64,000 nt of DNA from Enterovibrio norvegicus DSM 15893 (GCF_900115495.1 NZ_FOWR01000006.1:119242-183241); one strand, 5' to 3'. Counted from the stretch's first letter, positions 54,568 through 63,898 are shown. The notes: generated from the sequence alone by a model not told the origin. Translations and numbers: made by a program.

Positions 54568-55709
54568 GCTGGCGTGATGTCTTCATTAATGAACTTCGTC
54601 GATTGTTCTCAAACCCCGCTGTGGTCTTCACCGTGTTCGGCGGCATCATTATCTACTCGTTGCTCTATCCGCTGCCGTATGCCAATCAATTGCCACGCGA
54701 GTTGCACATTGCCATTGTCGATCATGACCAAAGCCAACAAAGCCGCACCTTCATCCGCATGTTGGATGCAACACCGCAAGTGCAGGTTGTAAAACAACTG
54801 GGCAGCGAAACCGAATCCAGCCCATACTTTGCTTCCGCAGAGATTGAAGGCGTGGTGACGATTCCGCAGCACTTCTATCGCGATCTTTTGCTCGGTAAAA
54901 GCCCTGTGGTGTCTGTTGGTGGGGATGCGTCATTCTTCCTCACCTACGGCACCATCGTAGAAGGGGTGGTGGCAACCGGCAGCACCTTGGGTGCACAAGT
55001 CAAAGTGCAACGCGCACTCATGCACGACACGCCGATGCCTCTCGCGACAACGCAGTATGCCCCGTTTTCGCTCAACGCCGTGCCTGTGTTTAACCCTACC
55101 ACAGGGTATGGCGACTACGTGGTGCCCGGCGTGTTTATGCTAATTTTGCAGCAGACCTTGCTGATTGCATCAGGCATGCTCGGTATCTCAAACGGCAACG
55201 TAAACACAAATGCTAACGCGGCGAAAATCACTGTAAGAAACAGCAAAAGCCTCTGGGCCCGAACCATCATTCTGACGGGTATTTACTGCATCATGGCAAT
55301 GTATTACTTAGGCGCGAGTTTGTCGCTAAATGGCGTAAACCGAATGGCAGAACCTCTGCAATTGGCGGCCGTTATCTTACCTTTCCTGCTTGCTACCATT
55401 GGCCTTGGCTCTCTGATAGGCATCGCCATCAAGCGGGCGGAGATCATCACGCTGATCGTACTGTTAAGCTCGATGCCTTTGCTGTTCATCGCTGGGTTTG
55501 TTTGGCCAAGCAGTGCCTTGCCAACATGGTTGAGTGTTATCGCGCAATTTGCACCGTCTACCGTGGTGATACAAGCAACCTTGCAGCTCAATCAAATGGG
55601 GGCAGATTTCCAGAGCCAACTTGGCCACCTTACCCAGCTTTGGCTTCAAGCGGCAGCTTATTTGGGCTTAGCGTTTTACCTCAAAAGAAAAGCGACGCGC
55701 GCGGCATAA
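54564..55709 (+). CDS. ABC-2 type permease (second)
   Basis: 381 residues with the same topology as the preceding protein; RELHIAIVDHDQSQQSRTFIRMLDATPQV is the matching periplasmic motif, and VFMLILQQTLLIASGMLGI the first of the C-terminal helices. The two permeases are homologous to each other and probably form a heterodimer. Last gene of the operon; the terminator is at 55749-55790. Confidence 0.85.
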   Translation: MSWRDVFINELRRLFSNPAVVFTVFGGIIIYSLLYPLPYANQLPRELHIAIVDHDQSQQSRTFIRMLDATPQVQVVKQLGSETESSPYFASAEIEGVVTIPQHFYRDLLLGKSPVVSVGGDASFFLTYGTIVEGVVATGSTLGAQVKVQRALMHDTPMPLATTQYAPFSLNAVPVFNPTTGYGDYVVPGVFMLILQQTLLIASGMLGISNGNVNTNANAAKITVRNSKSLWARTIILTGIYCIMAMYYLGASLSLNGVNRMAEPLQLAAVILPFLLATIGLGSLIGIAIKRAEIITLIVLLSSMPLLFIAGFVWPSSALPTWLSVIAQFAPSTVVIQATLQLNQMGADFQSQLGHLTQLWLQAAAYLGLAFYLKRKATRAA

Positions 55710-55748
55710 TCACATCCGCTACGCCACAAAAACCAGAAACTGTCATCT

Positions 55749-55790
55749 AAAAAGCCAGAAAGCCGCCACTCAGGGTTTTCTGGCTTTTTT
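55749..55790 (+). terminator. Terminator of the efflux operon
   Basis: AAAAAGCCAGAAA and TTTTCTGGCTTTTT form a stem of 13-14 pairs with a 14-base loop, ending in a T run. Confidence 0.8.
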
Positions 55791-56185
55791 ATGCACAGTC
55801 ACCTTTCACGCATTTTTCAATGCAGTTCAAACTATTGTGTAACCCTCTGATTGTTTTCTAAATACGTCATTATGCTCTTTAGATTTGCGATGCGGGTTAC
55901 ACCCTCGATTCGAAAGTCTTGAAGCTGCTTATTAACAACGTACACATTGTTAGCCATCCCACATAATCTGGGCTTTTTAGCGGTATTTTATGTCCGCAAA
56001 TAATCCGTAAAACATACCGCCTTCTCACTATGAGAATTTGTTAAAAAACCGCCTTAAATCCGCCTCAGCAAATCTAAAACAATCCCAATCTGAATGCTTT
56101 TTTTGCGTTCTTGCATTCCACACAATGGGCACACTTCGGTCACTCAACTTTTGAACCCACTTGTACCGAAACAGGAGCGTAAAAC
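55791..56185. promoter_or_regulatory. Upstream region of the CBP-like gene, with an inverted repeat
   Basis: About 395 bases. GCGGTAT (55980-55986) is complementary to ATACCGC (56014-56020), with TTTA/TAAA and a few further pairs inside; it could be an operator or an RNA hairpin. The stretch also contains AACAGGAG just before the ATG at 56186. No gene is seen. Confidence 0.45.
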
Positions 56186-57850
56186 ATGAAAAAGCTAGCG
56201 TTAGCCGCGGCATTGATCAGCGTGTCTGGTGCCAGTGCAGCAGCACAAAGCGTGGATGAGATGTCTCAACTGACCATCATCCCAAATCACAATGCGACCT
56301 TGATTCGAAACTTTAACCCCTACTTACCGGGTCGCCTTCATACCGCGCGTGATTTCATTTATGAACAGTTGGTCATTTTCAACGAGCTAAAAGCCAACCG
56401 CCCTGAGTTTCGTTTGGCGACCGACTACTATTTCAGCGACGATCTAAAACGCATTACCTTTGACATTCGCGATGGCGTGAAATGGTCTGATGGTGTGCCG
56501 TTCAGCGCAGAAGATGTTGCCTTCACCTTCAACATGGTGAAAGACACGCCAGCGTTAGACGATCGCGGCGTAAACAAGATGGTGAACAAGGTTGAAGTTG
56601 AAGGAAGCAATAAAGTGACCTTCCACCTTAACGAAATCAACACGAACGCCGCTTACGAGATTTCATTGATCCCTATCGTGGCGAAGCACGTGTGGAAAGA
56701 AGTGAAAGACCCAACCAGCTTCGTGAACACTAACCCTATTGGTACTGGCCCGTTCACCGAAATTCCAACGTTCACGCCGACGTTGTTCTTGCAGTGTCGT
56801 AATCCAAATTACTGGGATAACGCAAACCTAGACGTAGATTGCCTGCGCGTGCCTCAGTTCAACCACAATGACCAAGTGCTTGCCGCGCTCATTGACTCTC
56901 AAGTCGATTGGGGCGGTTCGTTTGTACCAGACATTGATGCGACTTACGTAAAAGCCTCTCAGCACCACGGTTACTGGTATACCGCCGCGGGCACACAATC
57001 GTTCGTGTTTAACTTCAACAATGGCGATCCGGTAAAACAAGAAGCACTGAACAATGTCGATTTCCGTCGTGCGTTCTCCATGGCACTGGATCGTCAATCT
57101 GTGATTGATATTGCCAACTATGGCAACGGCACAGTGAACGACTTCGCATCCGGTTTGGGGTATGCCTTTGAAGCATGGTCAAACGAAGAAACGCACAACA
57201 AATACCGCCCTTACATGTCTTTCAACACGGACGGCGCGAAAGCACTTCTGAAAAAAGCAGGCTTTGTGGATCGCGATGGAGACGGCTTTGTTGAAACCCC
57301 ATCCGGCAAGCAATTGACGTTAGATATTCAATCACCAGGCGGTTGGACAGACTTCAACAACGTGGTGACGCTTTCTACCGAACAGTTGGCGGATGTGGGC
57401 ATTCGTGTACGTGCAAGAACGCCAGATTTTGCCGTGTATAACCAATCCATGCTGAATGCTAGCTATGACATCGCGTTCACCAACTACTTCCACGGTCCAA
57501 CTCCGCACAAGTACTGGAGCAGCGGTTATCACTCTAAATTACAAAAAGGCGAAAGCATGCCGCGCTTTGCCATGCACTTTTGGAACGATAAGAAGCTCGA
57601 TACCTTACTGGACGATTTCTACAAAACAGACAAACGCGACAAGCAAATCGACATCGCCCATGAAATCCAAAACATGATTGCTGAAAACCAAGTCACTGTG
57701 CCTGTCATCTCTGGCTCTAACTTCTACCAGTACAACACCCAACGTTTCACGGGTTGGTGGAATGCGGACAACCCGAAAGGCCGCCCAATGCCATGGGAAG
57801 GCACACCAGAGCGTGTTCTTCACGTGTTGGATTTGAAACCCGTTATCTAA
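56186..57850 (+). CDS. Periplasmic oligosaccharide/oligopeptide-binding protein, CBP-like
   Basis: 554 residues; signal peptide with cleavage after ASAAA. Family 5 extracellular solute-binding protein. The sequence closely resembles, from memory, the Vibrio chitin-oligosaccharide-binding protein: LTIIPNHNATLIRNFNPYL at the start, IGTGPFTEIPTFTPTLF, LQCRNPNYWDNANL, AFSMALDRQSVIDIA and the C-terminal VLHVLDLKPVI. In V. cholerae CBP delivers chitin oligomers and restrains the sensor ChiS. Here no permease, ATPase, ChiS or chitinase is adjacent, so it may feed a distant system or act in signalling. A different beta-glycan ligand is possible. Confidence 0.8.
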   Translation: MKKLALAAALISVSGASAAAQSVDEMSQLTIIPNHNATLIRNFNPYLPGRLHTARDFIYEQLVIFNELKANRPEFRLATDYYFSDDLKRITFDIRDGVKWSDGVPFSAEDVAFTFNMVKDTPALDDRGVNKMVNKVEVEGSNKVTFHLNEINTNAAYEISLIPIVAKHVWKEVKDPTSFVNTNPIGTGPFTEIPTFTPTLFLQCRNPNYWDNANLDVDCLRVPQFNHNDQVLAALIDSQVDWGGSFVPDIDATYVKASQHHGYWYTAAGTQSFVFNFNNGDPVKQEALNNVDFRRAFSMALDRQSVIDIANYGNGTVNDFASGLGYAFEAWSNEETHNKYRPYMSFNTDGAKALLKKAGFVDRDGDGFVETPSGKQLTLDIQSPGGWTDFNNVVTLSTEQLADVGIRVRARTPDFAVYNQSMLNASYDIAFTNYFHGPTPHKYWSSGYHSKLQKGESMPRFAMHFWNDKKLDTLLDDFYKTDKRDKQIDIAHEIQNMIAENQVTVPVISGSNFYQYNTQRFTGWWNADNPKGRPMPWEGTPERVLHVLDLKPVI

Positions 57851-57867
57851 GTTAACAATGTAAGACA

Positions 57868-57901
57868 AAGCCAGAGCAAGACGACTTGCTCTGGCTTTTT
57901 T
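57868..57901 (+). terminator. Terminator of the CBP-like gene
   Basis: AAGCCAGAGCAAG and CTTGCTCTGGCTT with a 4-base loop, followed by TTTTT; 18 bases after the stop codon. Confidence 0.9.
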
Positions 57902-58020
57902 GTTGAAGCTTTTCCGTGTTGCAGGGTATGTCGACCCTGACCAATAAAAGGTATTAACATTAATACGTTAGTATCAGCGCATTTGGCTTATGTTATAGAT
58001 TGCAGCGTAGAAGGGTCAAA

Positions 58021-58377
58021 ATGAGCAAATTACACACATTTAGTGGATCGTGTCACTGCAATGCAGTGCGATTTGAAATTGATACGGACTTACATGAATT
58101 AACCACGTGTGACTGTTCAATATGCAGTAGAAAAAATGCGCTAATGGTCAAAGTGCATGAGAGCGCGATGCGTATTCTCTCAGGCACTGAACAGCTAACC
58201 ACATACCAATTTCATACACATACCGCTGAACACTATTTCTGCAACATCTGCGGTATCTATCCCTTTCATCGTAAGCGCGTCACACCGGATTATTATGGCG
58301 TGAATGTTTATTGTCTTGAGGGCTTCGACCCTGCAGACATGCCGGTGCGTGCAACCGTTGGTAAAGGCATGAGCTAA
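58021..58377 (+). CDS. GFA-family zinc-binding protein
   Basis: 118 residues from the ATG at 58021, which has AGAAGGG upstream. Cysteines GSCHCNAVRF, TCDCSICSRK and FCNICGI are the zinc ligands of the GFA (formaldehyde-activating, S-hydroxymethylglutathione) fold. The canonical second-site residues are present. Most GFA-domain proteins are not true glutathione-formaldehyde enzymes, so only the fold is claimed. Monocistronic. Confidence 0.88.
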   Translation: MSKLHTFSGSCHCNAVRFEIDTDLHELTTCDCSICSRKNALMVKVHESAMRILSGTEQLTTYQFHTHTAEHYFCNICGIYPFHRKRVTPDYYGVNVYCLEGFDPADMPVRATVGKGMS

Positions 58378-58495
58378 GGTATTTTTGATGCCTAGACGTG
58401 GCATTAATCCGCGCAAGTTGGCGTCATCCGCTATCGCTTAATCCTCGATTCTTCCGATTCCGTTATACACTCTCTTCTGTACAACAACTCTGTTG

Positions 58496-58681
58496 TTATC
58501 GGGCCTCTACAACAATATGTTCATCGTCAGATGTGATCAGAAGTGCTTTGTTCTGCTCAATCATCTGTGCGGCATATGACGGTGTCACCGCCTGAATTTC
58601 TCCGCTCGCCTTAAAGGTAGGTGCTTCCCACGCTTGGTCGCGATATTTCCCTGTCTGCGTATATTGAATCAATACTTTCAT
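58496..58681 (-). CDS. Small 61-residue protein of unknown function
   Basis: Starts MKVLIQYTQTGKYRDQAWE and ends with an acidic DDEHIVVEAR. The composition looks like a small beta-rich soluble protein, but there is no strong ribosome site and no family is recognised. It lies alone between the GFA gene and the binding-protein gene, on the opposite strand. Confidence 0.5.
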   Translation of the reverse strand: MKVLIQYTQTGKYRDQAWEAPTFKASGEIQAVTPSYAAQMIEQNKALLITSDDEHIVVEAR

Positions 58682-58933
58682 CGTTTTGTACTCGGTGCAT
58701 TTAACGTGCTACTAACACTAATCGGTTTGTTTGATTCCCGCACCCGCTAAAAATGAAACATAAGTTTAACGAAATGAACTGTTTGCTGATCAGATGCACA
58801 ATCAACCTCCTCTCCAATTGAAAGAAAACGCCACTCAATTCACCACAGCACGCCTCATCGAGAATCAATAATGAGACACATGAATTCTTTTCTATACTCA
58901 GAAGTACCCCAGTGATTAGACGAGGCGTTACTA

Positions 58934-60076
58934 ATGAAAGGCTTGCATTGCACCATCATGTTGCTTTGGTTGTTTTCAACAACCGCAACCGCCGAAGTTG
59001 GCGTGACAGAAAATACCATCACATTTGGTATGAGCAATGCCCTTTCGGGGCCAGCATCAGGGCTAGGTAGCGGCGTCAAAGCAGGAACACTCGCCTACTT
59101 TGAAAAAATTAACCAGCAAGGCGGCATTCACGGTCGCCAGATCAACGTCATCTCACTCGATGATGGGTATGAACCCGATCGCGCGGCAAAAAACGCCAAA
59201 AGGCTAATCTACACAGACAAGGTTTTTGCATTGGTAAGCTTTGTGGGAACGCCAACATCAAAAGCCGTTGTTCCCGAAGTGAATCGCGCGAAAATCCCGT
59301 ATATCGGCCCGTTTACGGGCGCAGAATTTTTGCGTAATCCTGCCAACAAAAACATTTTCAATATTCGCGCCAGCTATTTCAGCGAAACGAAGAAGCTCGT
59401 CGATCATTTCATCAACGACCTTGGCTACAAGAAGATCGCTGTATTCATTCAAGATGATGGTTACGGCGCGGCAGGTAAAGCGGGTGTGCAGAGAGCCCTC
59501 AGAATGCGCGGCCTTAAAATCCATGCCGAAGGCAGATACAAACGCAACACGCTCGATGTAGAACAAGGCTTAAACAGCATCATGACCAAGAAACCTGATG
59601 CCGTCATTATGGTTGGCGCATACAAAGCCTGTGGCGCATTTATCAAGATGTCTCATGACAAAGGGTTCTATCCAAAATTCGCCAACATTTCCTTTGTTGG
59701 AACCAAAAAGCTGATCGCTGAATTGGGCGATGCTGGCGATGGAAGCTACATCTCTCAAGTCATGCCAAACCCCGATGAAAGTACCCTCAAAATCATCAAA
59801 GACTTTAAAGCGGACATGCAAAGCTATGGCGTGGACAACCCTTACTATACGCAATTAGAAGGCTACTTAAACGCCATGGTCATCGTTGATGCACTTGAGC
59901 AGTCAGGCCAATACTTAACGAGAGACCGCTTTATCGGTGCGATGGAAGGCATGAAAAACAAAGATTTTGGCGGGTTGAAAGTCAACTTTAGCAAATCTGA
60001 TCGACAAGGCTTGGACAACGTTTATCTCACGCAAATTCAAGACGGAAAAGCCCTGCCTATCCAAACAATGAAGTGA
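58934..60076 (+). CDS. Periplasmic binding protein, branched-chain amino-acid (type I) family
   Basis: 380 residues; signal peptide with cleavage after TATA. Type I fold typical of LivJ/Peripla_BP_6: [28 protein letters not shown] at the start, [23 protein letters not shown], and the hinge with [18 protein letters not shown]. No transporter is next to it; instead a chemoreceptor gene follows four bases later. GAGG precedes the ATG. It may present its ligand to that receptor. Ligand unknown. Confidence 0.88.
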   Translation: MKGLHCTIMLLWLFSTTATAEVGVTENTITFGMSNALSGPASGLGSGVKAGTLAYFEKINQQGGIHGRQINVISLDDGYEPDRAAKNAKRLIYTDKVFALVSFVGTPTSKAVVPEVNRAKIPYIGPFTGAEFLRNPANKNIFNIRASYFSETKKLVDHFINDLGYKKIAVFIQDDGYGAAGKAGVQRALRMRGLKIHAEGRYKRNTLDVEQGLNSIMTKKPDAVIMVGAYKACGAFIKMSHDKGFYPKFANISFVGTKKLIAELGDAGDGSYISQVMPNPDESTLKIIKDFKADMQSYGVDNPYYTQLEGYLNAMVIVDALEQSGQYLTRDRFIGAMEGMKNKDFGGLKVNFSKSDRQGLDNVYLTQIQDGKALPIQTMK

Positions 60077-60080
60077 ATGT

Positions 60081-61466
60081 ATGACTATGTGGTTCAAAAT
60101 TTTTTCGGGGCTGTCACTGCGTTATCGTATTTTATTGCCGCTGATTGGCAGTATTACGGTATTTCTGATCGTCGCCGCCCTGTTCTTCCATCAGATGACA
60201 TCAAATGAGCTTTCTAAAATCCAAAAAGGAAAGGTGGAAGCCCTCGCAAGCTTTCTCAAACAATCGAGTAAATCCTACATTCTGAATTATGACTTATCAG
60301 CGTTGGAAGACTTCGTCAGCGTGGGGATGCAAGATGAAGACATTGACCACATAGAATTCGTTGACGCAAATGGCTTGCCCTACACAGAAACAAAACCCAA
60401 AACAGTGGAGCACGAGGTTAAAACCTATACAGGTGACATCCTGTCGCAAAACGGTTCAGTCTTGGGCGTGTTAAACATCACCTATAACGAGAAGAATTCA
60501 ACCGCTGCTTTACAACAGAATTTGCAGGTCATCTTGGTCTGCTTTTTCACCATTATTGCCCTACTTTGCATCATCATTTACATTGTTGCGCTCCGCCTTT
60601 CCAAGCCACTCATCGCGATAACACAAGACCTCGCCTGCGTCTCGGATGATGCCCTGGACAACTCACGCCTTGTGCTCAAAGGCGCAGAAAGTCTGGCGGA
60701 TGGCGTAGAAAAACAACGCGCCGCACTGGATTCCAATGTGTCAGCCATTTCTGAAATCACCGAAATGGTGAAGCAAACCAATCAAAATGTGTTGGGGTGC
60801 TTAGACGTATCAAAAGGCACACTTGCGCTAAGCAATGAAGGCAGCAAAAACATGGATAAATTGGCACATTCGGTTGTGCTCATTGAAAACTCCAACAAGC
60901 ACCTTCAAGAAATCAACGACATCATCCAGAAGATCTCGGATTACACCAAAGTCATCCACGACATCGTTTTCCAAACCAAACTTCTGTCTCTCAATGCTTC
61001 TATTGAAGCGGAACGCGCCGGTGAACACGGGCGCGGCTTTGCGGTTGTCGCTCAAGAAGTCGGACAACTCGCACTCACATCAGGCCAAGCCTCGCAAGAC
61101 ATCGACAAGCTGCTCAAAGATTCCATGGTCACGGTTGGGGAAATCGTAAAAGAAACCGAGCTTCGCGTGAAAGAAAGCAAGGCGCTGTCGGAACAAACAC
61201 AAGTCAGCTTTTCTGGGATATCCGATCAAATACAGGGGCTTTCCCGTGAAATAGATTCGTTCAGTGAAGCCTTTAATCAACAAATGAAAGGCATCGTTCA
61301 GGTCAACTCCGCCATGGAGTCTATGGCCGGGATAGTGAACAGCAATCATCACATTGCCAATGAAACCTCACAAGTCTCGATGAGTTACAAAGAACAGAGC
61401 CTAAAGCTCAAACAAGTGACGGATACAATGAAAGGACTGATTAAGGGCAAGAAAGCGGCGGGTTAA
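60081..61466 (+). CDS. Methyl-accepting chemotaxis protein
   Basis: 461 residues: TM1 at about 15-35, a periplasmic domain of about 110 residues (36-150), TM2 about 152-172, then the signalling domain. The hairpin tip [40 protein letters not shown] is the conserved CheW/CheA-binding region, with small differences from the usual AQTNLLALNAAIEAARAGE. A HAMP domain after TM2 is not evident. The small periplasmic domain fits docking with a binding protein. Four bases separate it from the binding-protein gene, so the pair is an operon. Confidence 0.88.
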   Translation: MTMWFKIFSGLSLRYRILLPLIGSITVFLIVAALFFHQMTSNELSKIQKGKVEALASFLKQSSKSYILNYDLSALEDFVSVGMQDEDIDHIEFVDANGLPYTETKPKTVEHEVKTYTGDILSQNGSVLGVLNITYNEKNSTAALQQNLQVILVCFFTIIALLCIIIYIVALRLSKPLIAITQDLACVSDDALDNSRLVLKGAESLADGVEKQRAALDSNVSAISEITEMVKQTNQNVLGCLDVSKGTLALSNEGSKNMDKLAHSVVLIENSNKHLQEINDIIQKISDYTKVIHDIVFQTKLLSLNASIEAERAGEHGRGFAVVAQEVGQLALTSGQASQDIDKLLKDSMVTVGEIVKETELRVKESKALSEQTQVSFSGISDQIQGLSREIDSFSEAFNQQMKGIVQVNSAMESMAGIVNSNHHIANETSQVSMSYKEQSLKLKQVTDTMKGLIKGKKAAG

Positions 61467-61711
61467 GCACGAACAGTTGTTTACAAGCAGCGAGCTCTGC
61501 CCACATATGTTGTTGTCAATGTTATATGTTTCGTGTTTTTATCATAGATGCCTTCATACATACTTTTCTAAGTAAGTCATTGAAAGGTTGGTCCTCAGCA
61601 GATACCGCGATACCGCCTCACTCAATATTTACATATCCACCTTCTTCGAAGTGACAATATAAATACGCTAACCCGCACGACTGCCATTCGGCATTGGCGT
61701 TTCCGGCATCG

Positions 61712-62020
61712 CTAAAAAGGCACTAATTTGCCTGCATAGCCAATATCAAACAACATACCTTGAGAGATTTCTCCTGCCATCTTCTGCTCAGGCAGGTTGA
61801 CAACGAACAGCGCCTGTTTACCTTCAATTTCATAGGGATTTTCACGTTCTTGCTTAATACCGGAAAAAATAGATCGCCCATGCTCACCAAAATCAACGGT
61901 AATTTTCATTAATGTGTTTGATTTCTTAACATCTGAGACCGCCGTAATGACACCAACGCGAACATCCAATTTTTCAACATCACTGAATGCGATAAGATTT
62001 TTAATTGGTGCATATTTCAT
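61712..62020 (-). CDS. tRNA-binding (EMAP/CsaA-type OB-fold) protein
   Basis: 102 residues. LDVRVGVITAVSDVKKSNTLMKITVDFG and VVNLPEQKMAGEISQGML are characteristic of the tRNA-binding domain found in CsaA, the C-terminus of MetG, and free-standing homologues. Binds nucleic acid or acts as an export chaperone in the CsaA case. Its position beside integron cassettes suggests it might itself be a cassette or the first chromosomal gene beyond the array; its stop codon is not in an attC. Confidence 0.82.
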   Translation of the reverse strand: MKYAPIKNLIAFSDVEKLDVRVGVITAVSDVKKSNTLMKITVDFGEHGRSIFSGIKQERENPYEIEGKQALFVVNLPEQKMAGEISQGMLFDIGYAGKLVPF

Positions 62021-62059
62021 TTTAATTCTCTTTGTTTATTTTTTGAACTGGTACTCCTG

Positions 62060-62126
62060 CCATAAACAACAAATTCTTTTTGCGAATCTAGCCCCGAAGA
62101 GGGCGAAGTTTAATAGCTTGTTATGA
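62060..62126. repeat. Possible short attC site (weak)
   Basis: GTTATGA at 62120-62126 includes the stop codon of the gene at 62121-62606, as in cassettes. The presumed other end (CATAAACAAC, 62061) matches only loosely and the inner arms do not pair well. Retained as a doubtful attC. Confidence 0.3.
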
Positions 62127-62606
62127 TTTGCCGAGATTAATTTCGCTACCGCATTTTTTACACAAGATACCTTTGAAAGGAAAACCGTCATTTAGGTACT
62201 TAGTATCACCACATTTCGAACACTGTTTGTTAGAGAAATAATATTTAGAATCAGTGAAATATAAGAAATAAATCAAAATTATTCCTGGCACAACAAAAGC
62301 TAGCAGACCTGAAATACAGGCCATTAGTCGAGCAAATCTTCCACCTCTCATAACGCCAGCTCCGATACCATATAAAACAAGCCAAAGAAGGTTAAAACTA
62401 AACCCTCCTCCAATCTTATTTCCCAAACTATCAAGCTTGACCGTTTCAGTTATAAATCCATAATATAAACTATATAAAACATCGACTAGTGATAGAAAAA
62501 CAAATAGATAACCAATAATCACAACATACTTAGGTCGGATAGTTGTACTAATTGTTTTATCGTGTTCGCATATACCTTCTGACGATGATTCTTCAGTGTT
62601 ATCCAT
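62121..62606 (-). CDS. Cassette protein: membrane protein with C-terminal zinc ribbon
   Basis: 161 residues from the ATG at 62606, just after the upstream attC end. Three hydrophobic segments (about 30-50, 72-87, 100-120) and a C-terminal rubredoxin-like ribbon with CSKCG and CKKCG. No family is recognised. Its stop codon lies in GTTATGA, and the gene begins directly after the attC at 62621-62741. Base composition is AT-richer than the chromosomal neighbours, in keeping with a cassette. Confidence 0.7.
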   Translation of the reverse strand: MDNTEESSSEGICEHDKTISTTIRPKYVVIIGYLFVFLSLVDVLYSLYYGFITETVKLDSLGNKIGGGFSFNLLWLVLYGIGAGVMRGGRFARLMACISGLLAFVVPGIILIYFLYFTDSKYYFSNKQCSKCGDTKYLNDGFPFKGILCKKCGSEINLGKS

Positions 62607-62620
62607 TACCACCCCATGTG

Positions 62621-62741
62621 CATAACGTCGTTTTCAGGGGAAAATAACGCTTAGAAAACGCGATTAAACCGCCTTAAACTCTAAAATTTGATTAAAAAAT
62701 GCGCCCGCGTTATTTGTCCACCTTGAAAACCCTTGTTAGGC
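62621..62741. repeat. Integron attC recombination site
   Basis: Bounded by GTTAGGC at 62735-62741 and the complementary-type end CATAACG at 62621-62627. The two 30-base halves are imperfect complements (GTTTTC, AAATAACGC and others match), as needed for the folded single-strand attC. The stop codon of the gene at 62736-63149 is inside the GCCTAAC end, a standard cassette arrangement. Length 121 bases, like Vibrio repeats. Confidence 0.85.
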
Positions 62742-63149
62742 GACAACTCTGCGCCGATTTAGGAAACCGATGGCTCCACAAGTAATACCAATAAATGCTC
62801 CAACTACTCCATACCACAATCCGGCTTGACCAAAGCTGACATTACCTTGCCACAAACCAAGCGTAATACCTGAATAGGAACTTACTAAGCCAATAGCTGC
62901 TCCCAAATAGCCATAAATAGCAGTATTGGAGCGATTTTGGCTTTGCTCAGATTGAACACCTAGCTGTTCTGGCTTGATTTCCAAAGCCGAAGAAAGAGCT
63001 AACTTAGTTTCCAGTGAAGCAGTACCGGTATTTTCAACTCTTTGTACTGTTCTTAAACTTAGACCTGATGCGTTGGCGAGTTTCTCTTGAGACCAATATT
63101 TGTTAAGTCTGAGTGACTTTAGTACTTCTGAGTTAATCATATCTTCCAT
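62736..63149 (-). CDS. Cassette protein: XRE-type helix-turn-helix with membrane helices
   Basis: 137 residues from the ATG at 63149 (GGAG six bases upstream; an in-frame TTG earlier overlaps that site). An N-terminal XRE domain (LRLNKYWSQEKLANASGLSLRTVQRVENTG) is joined to two or three hydrophobic segments (about 75-130) ending with a basic tail. Membrane-tethered regulators of this layout occur in integrons, with unknown targets. The preceding attC end GTTAGGC is at 63250. Confidence 0.75.
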   Translation of the reverse strand: MEDMINSEVLKSLRLNKYWSQEKLANASGLSLRTVQRVENTGTASLETKLALSSALEIKPEQLGVQSEQSQNRSNTAIYGYLGAAIGLVSSYSGITLGLWQGNVSFGQAGLWYGVVGAFIGITCGAIGFLNRRRVVA

Positions 63150-63249
63150 GCTTAGCTCCAAATGAAAAAGAGCTTCAATAATCCAATTTACAAACAGAAA
63201 TCTCTACGGCATTAATACGACAATCAGCCGCCAACAGCTAAAATTTGGC

Positions 63250-63347
63250 GCCTAACGTCAGCATAGCGGGCGTTTACTAGCACAAATTGATTGAACGTTT
63301 TTGAAAAATGCGCCACAAGTAAACGTCCATTAATGCTATTGTTAAGT
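63250..63347. repeat. Integron attC recombination site
   Basis: GCCTAAC at 63250-63256 and GTTAAGT at 63341-63347 bound it. The halves align as complements over TAAC, AGCAT, GG and CGTTTAC, with bulges. It includes the stop codon of the GNAT gene (63342-63344). Length 98 bases. Confidence 0.85.
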
Positions 63348-63758
63348 GATAATTTTTCGACCACGCTCGAGCACCCAGCAACGCTCATTTCTTGTGTAAC
63401 CAAGCTGCTCGTAATATTCATTGGCTGTTGGTGCGGCGATTAGGAACAGTTTGCAAGTAGACTGTATTTGCGCTTGCGTTTGAATCTGTAACTGCTTCCC
63501 AATACCTAACCTTTGATATTTTTCATCAACCGCTAGATCTGATAGATAGCAACAATAATAGAAATCTGTAACTGAACGGGCAACACCTACCAGCTTACTA
63601 CTATCCCAAGCAGTGACGATGAGATTGCTATTATCCAGCATCCCTCTAATACAGTTGGTATTTTCTACTGGGCGACGTTCTCCAAGAGTCGTTCGCTTAA
63701 GCAGGTCAATAAATAGTTCATCAGAAATTTGCTGATTAACCTTATATTCAATCTTCAG
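63342..63758 (-). CDS. Cassette-encoded GNAT-family acetyltransferase
   Basis: 138 residues if started at the CTG at 63758, which is 5 bases after a strong AAGGAGG; the residues that follow (KIEYKVNQQ) fit the expected N-terminus of the family. An ATG at 63788 would read through the attC end. Motif A is VDEKYQRLGIGKQL, the acetyl-CoA loop; LIAAPTANEYYEQLGYTRNE follows. GNAT genes are among the commonest integron cassette types. Substrate unknown. Confidence 0.8.
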   Translation of the reverse strand: MKIEYKVNQQISDELFIDLLKRTTLGERRPVENTNCIRGMLDNSNLIVTAWDSSKLVGVARSVTDFYYCCYLSDLAVDEKYQRLGIGKQLQIQTQAQIQSTCKLFLIAAPTANEYYEQLGYTRNERCWVLERGRKIIT

Positions 63759-63774
63759 TGTGACCTCCTTGTCA

Positions 63775-63790
63775 CATAACGCTGCCATCT
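63775..63790. repeat. Truncated attC end next to an insertion
   Basis: CATAACG at 63775-63781 is the end of the attC belonging to the preceding cassette, but after about 15 bases the sequence stops resembling an attC and becomes the 5' region of a transposase gene. Confidence 0.5.
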
Positions 63791-63898
63791 AGCGAATCCC
63801 CTCAAAATTCCTCTTCTAAACAATGAGAAAGACGCGCACCGTACCCTTTGATCTAATGAATTTCGCCAAAAACCACATTCCACCAAGAGGAATTACCG

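Noticed and set aside
61497..61711. attC site after the tRNA-binding gene
   Set aside because: No GTTRRRY/RYYYAAC pair overlaps the stop codon, so I could not extend the cassette array to this gene.
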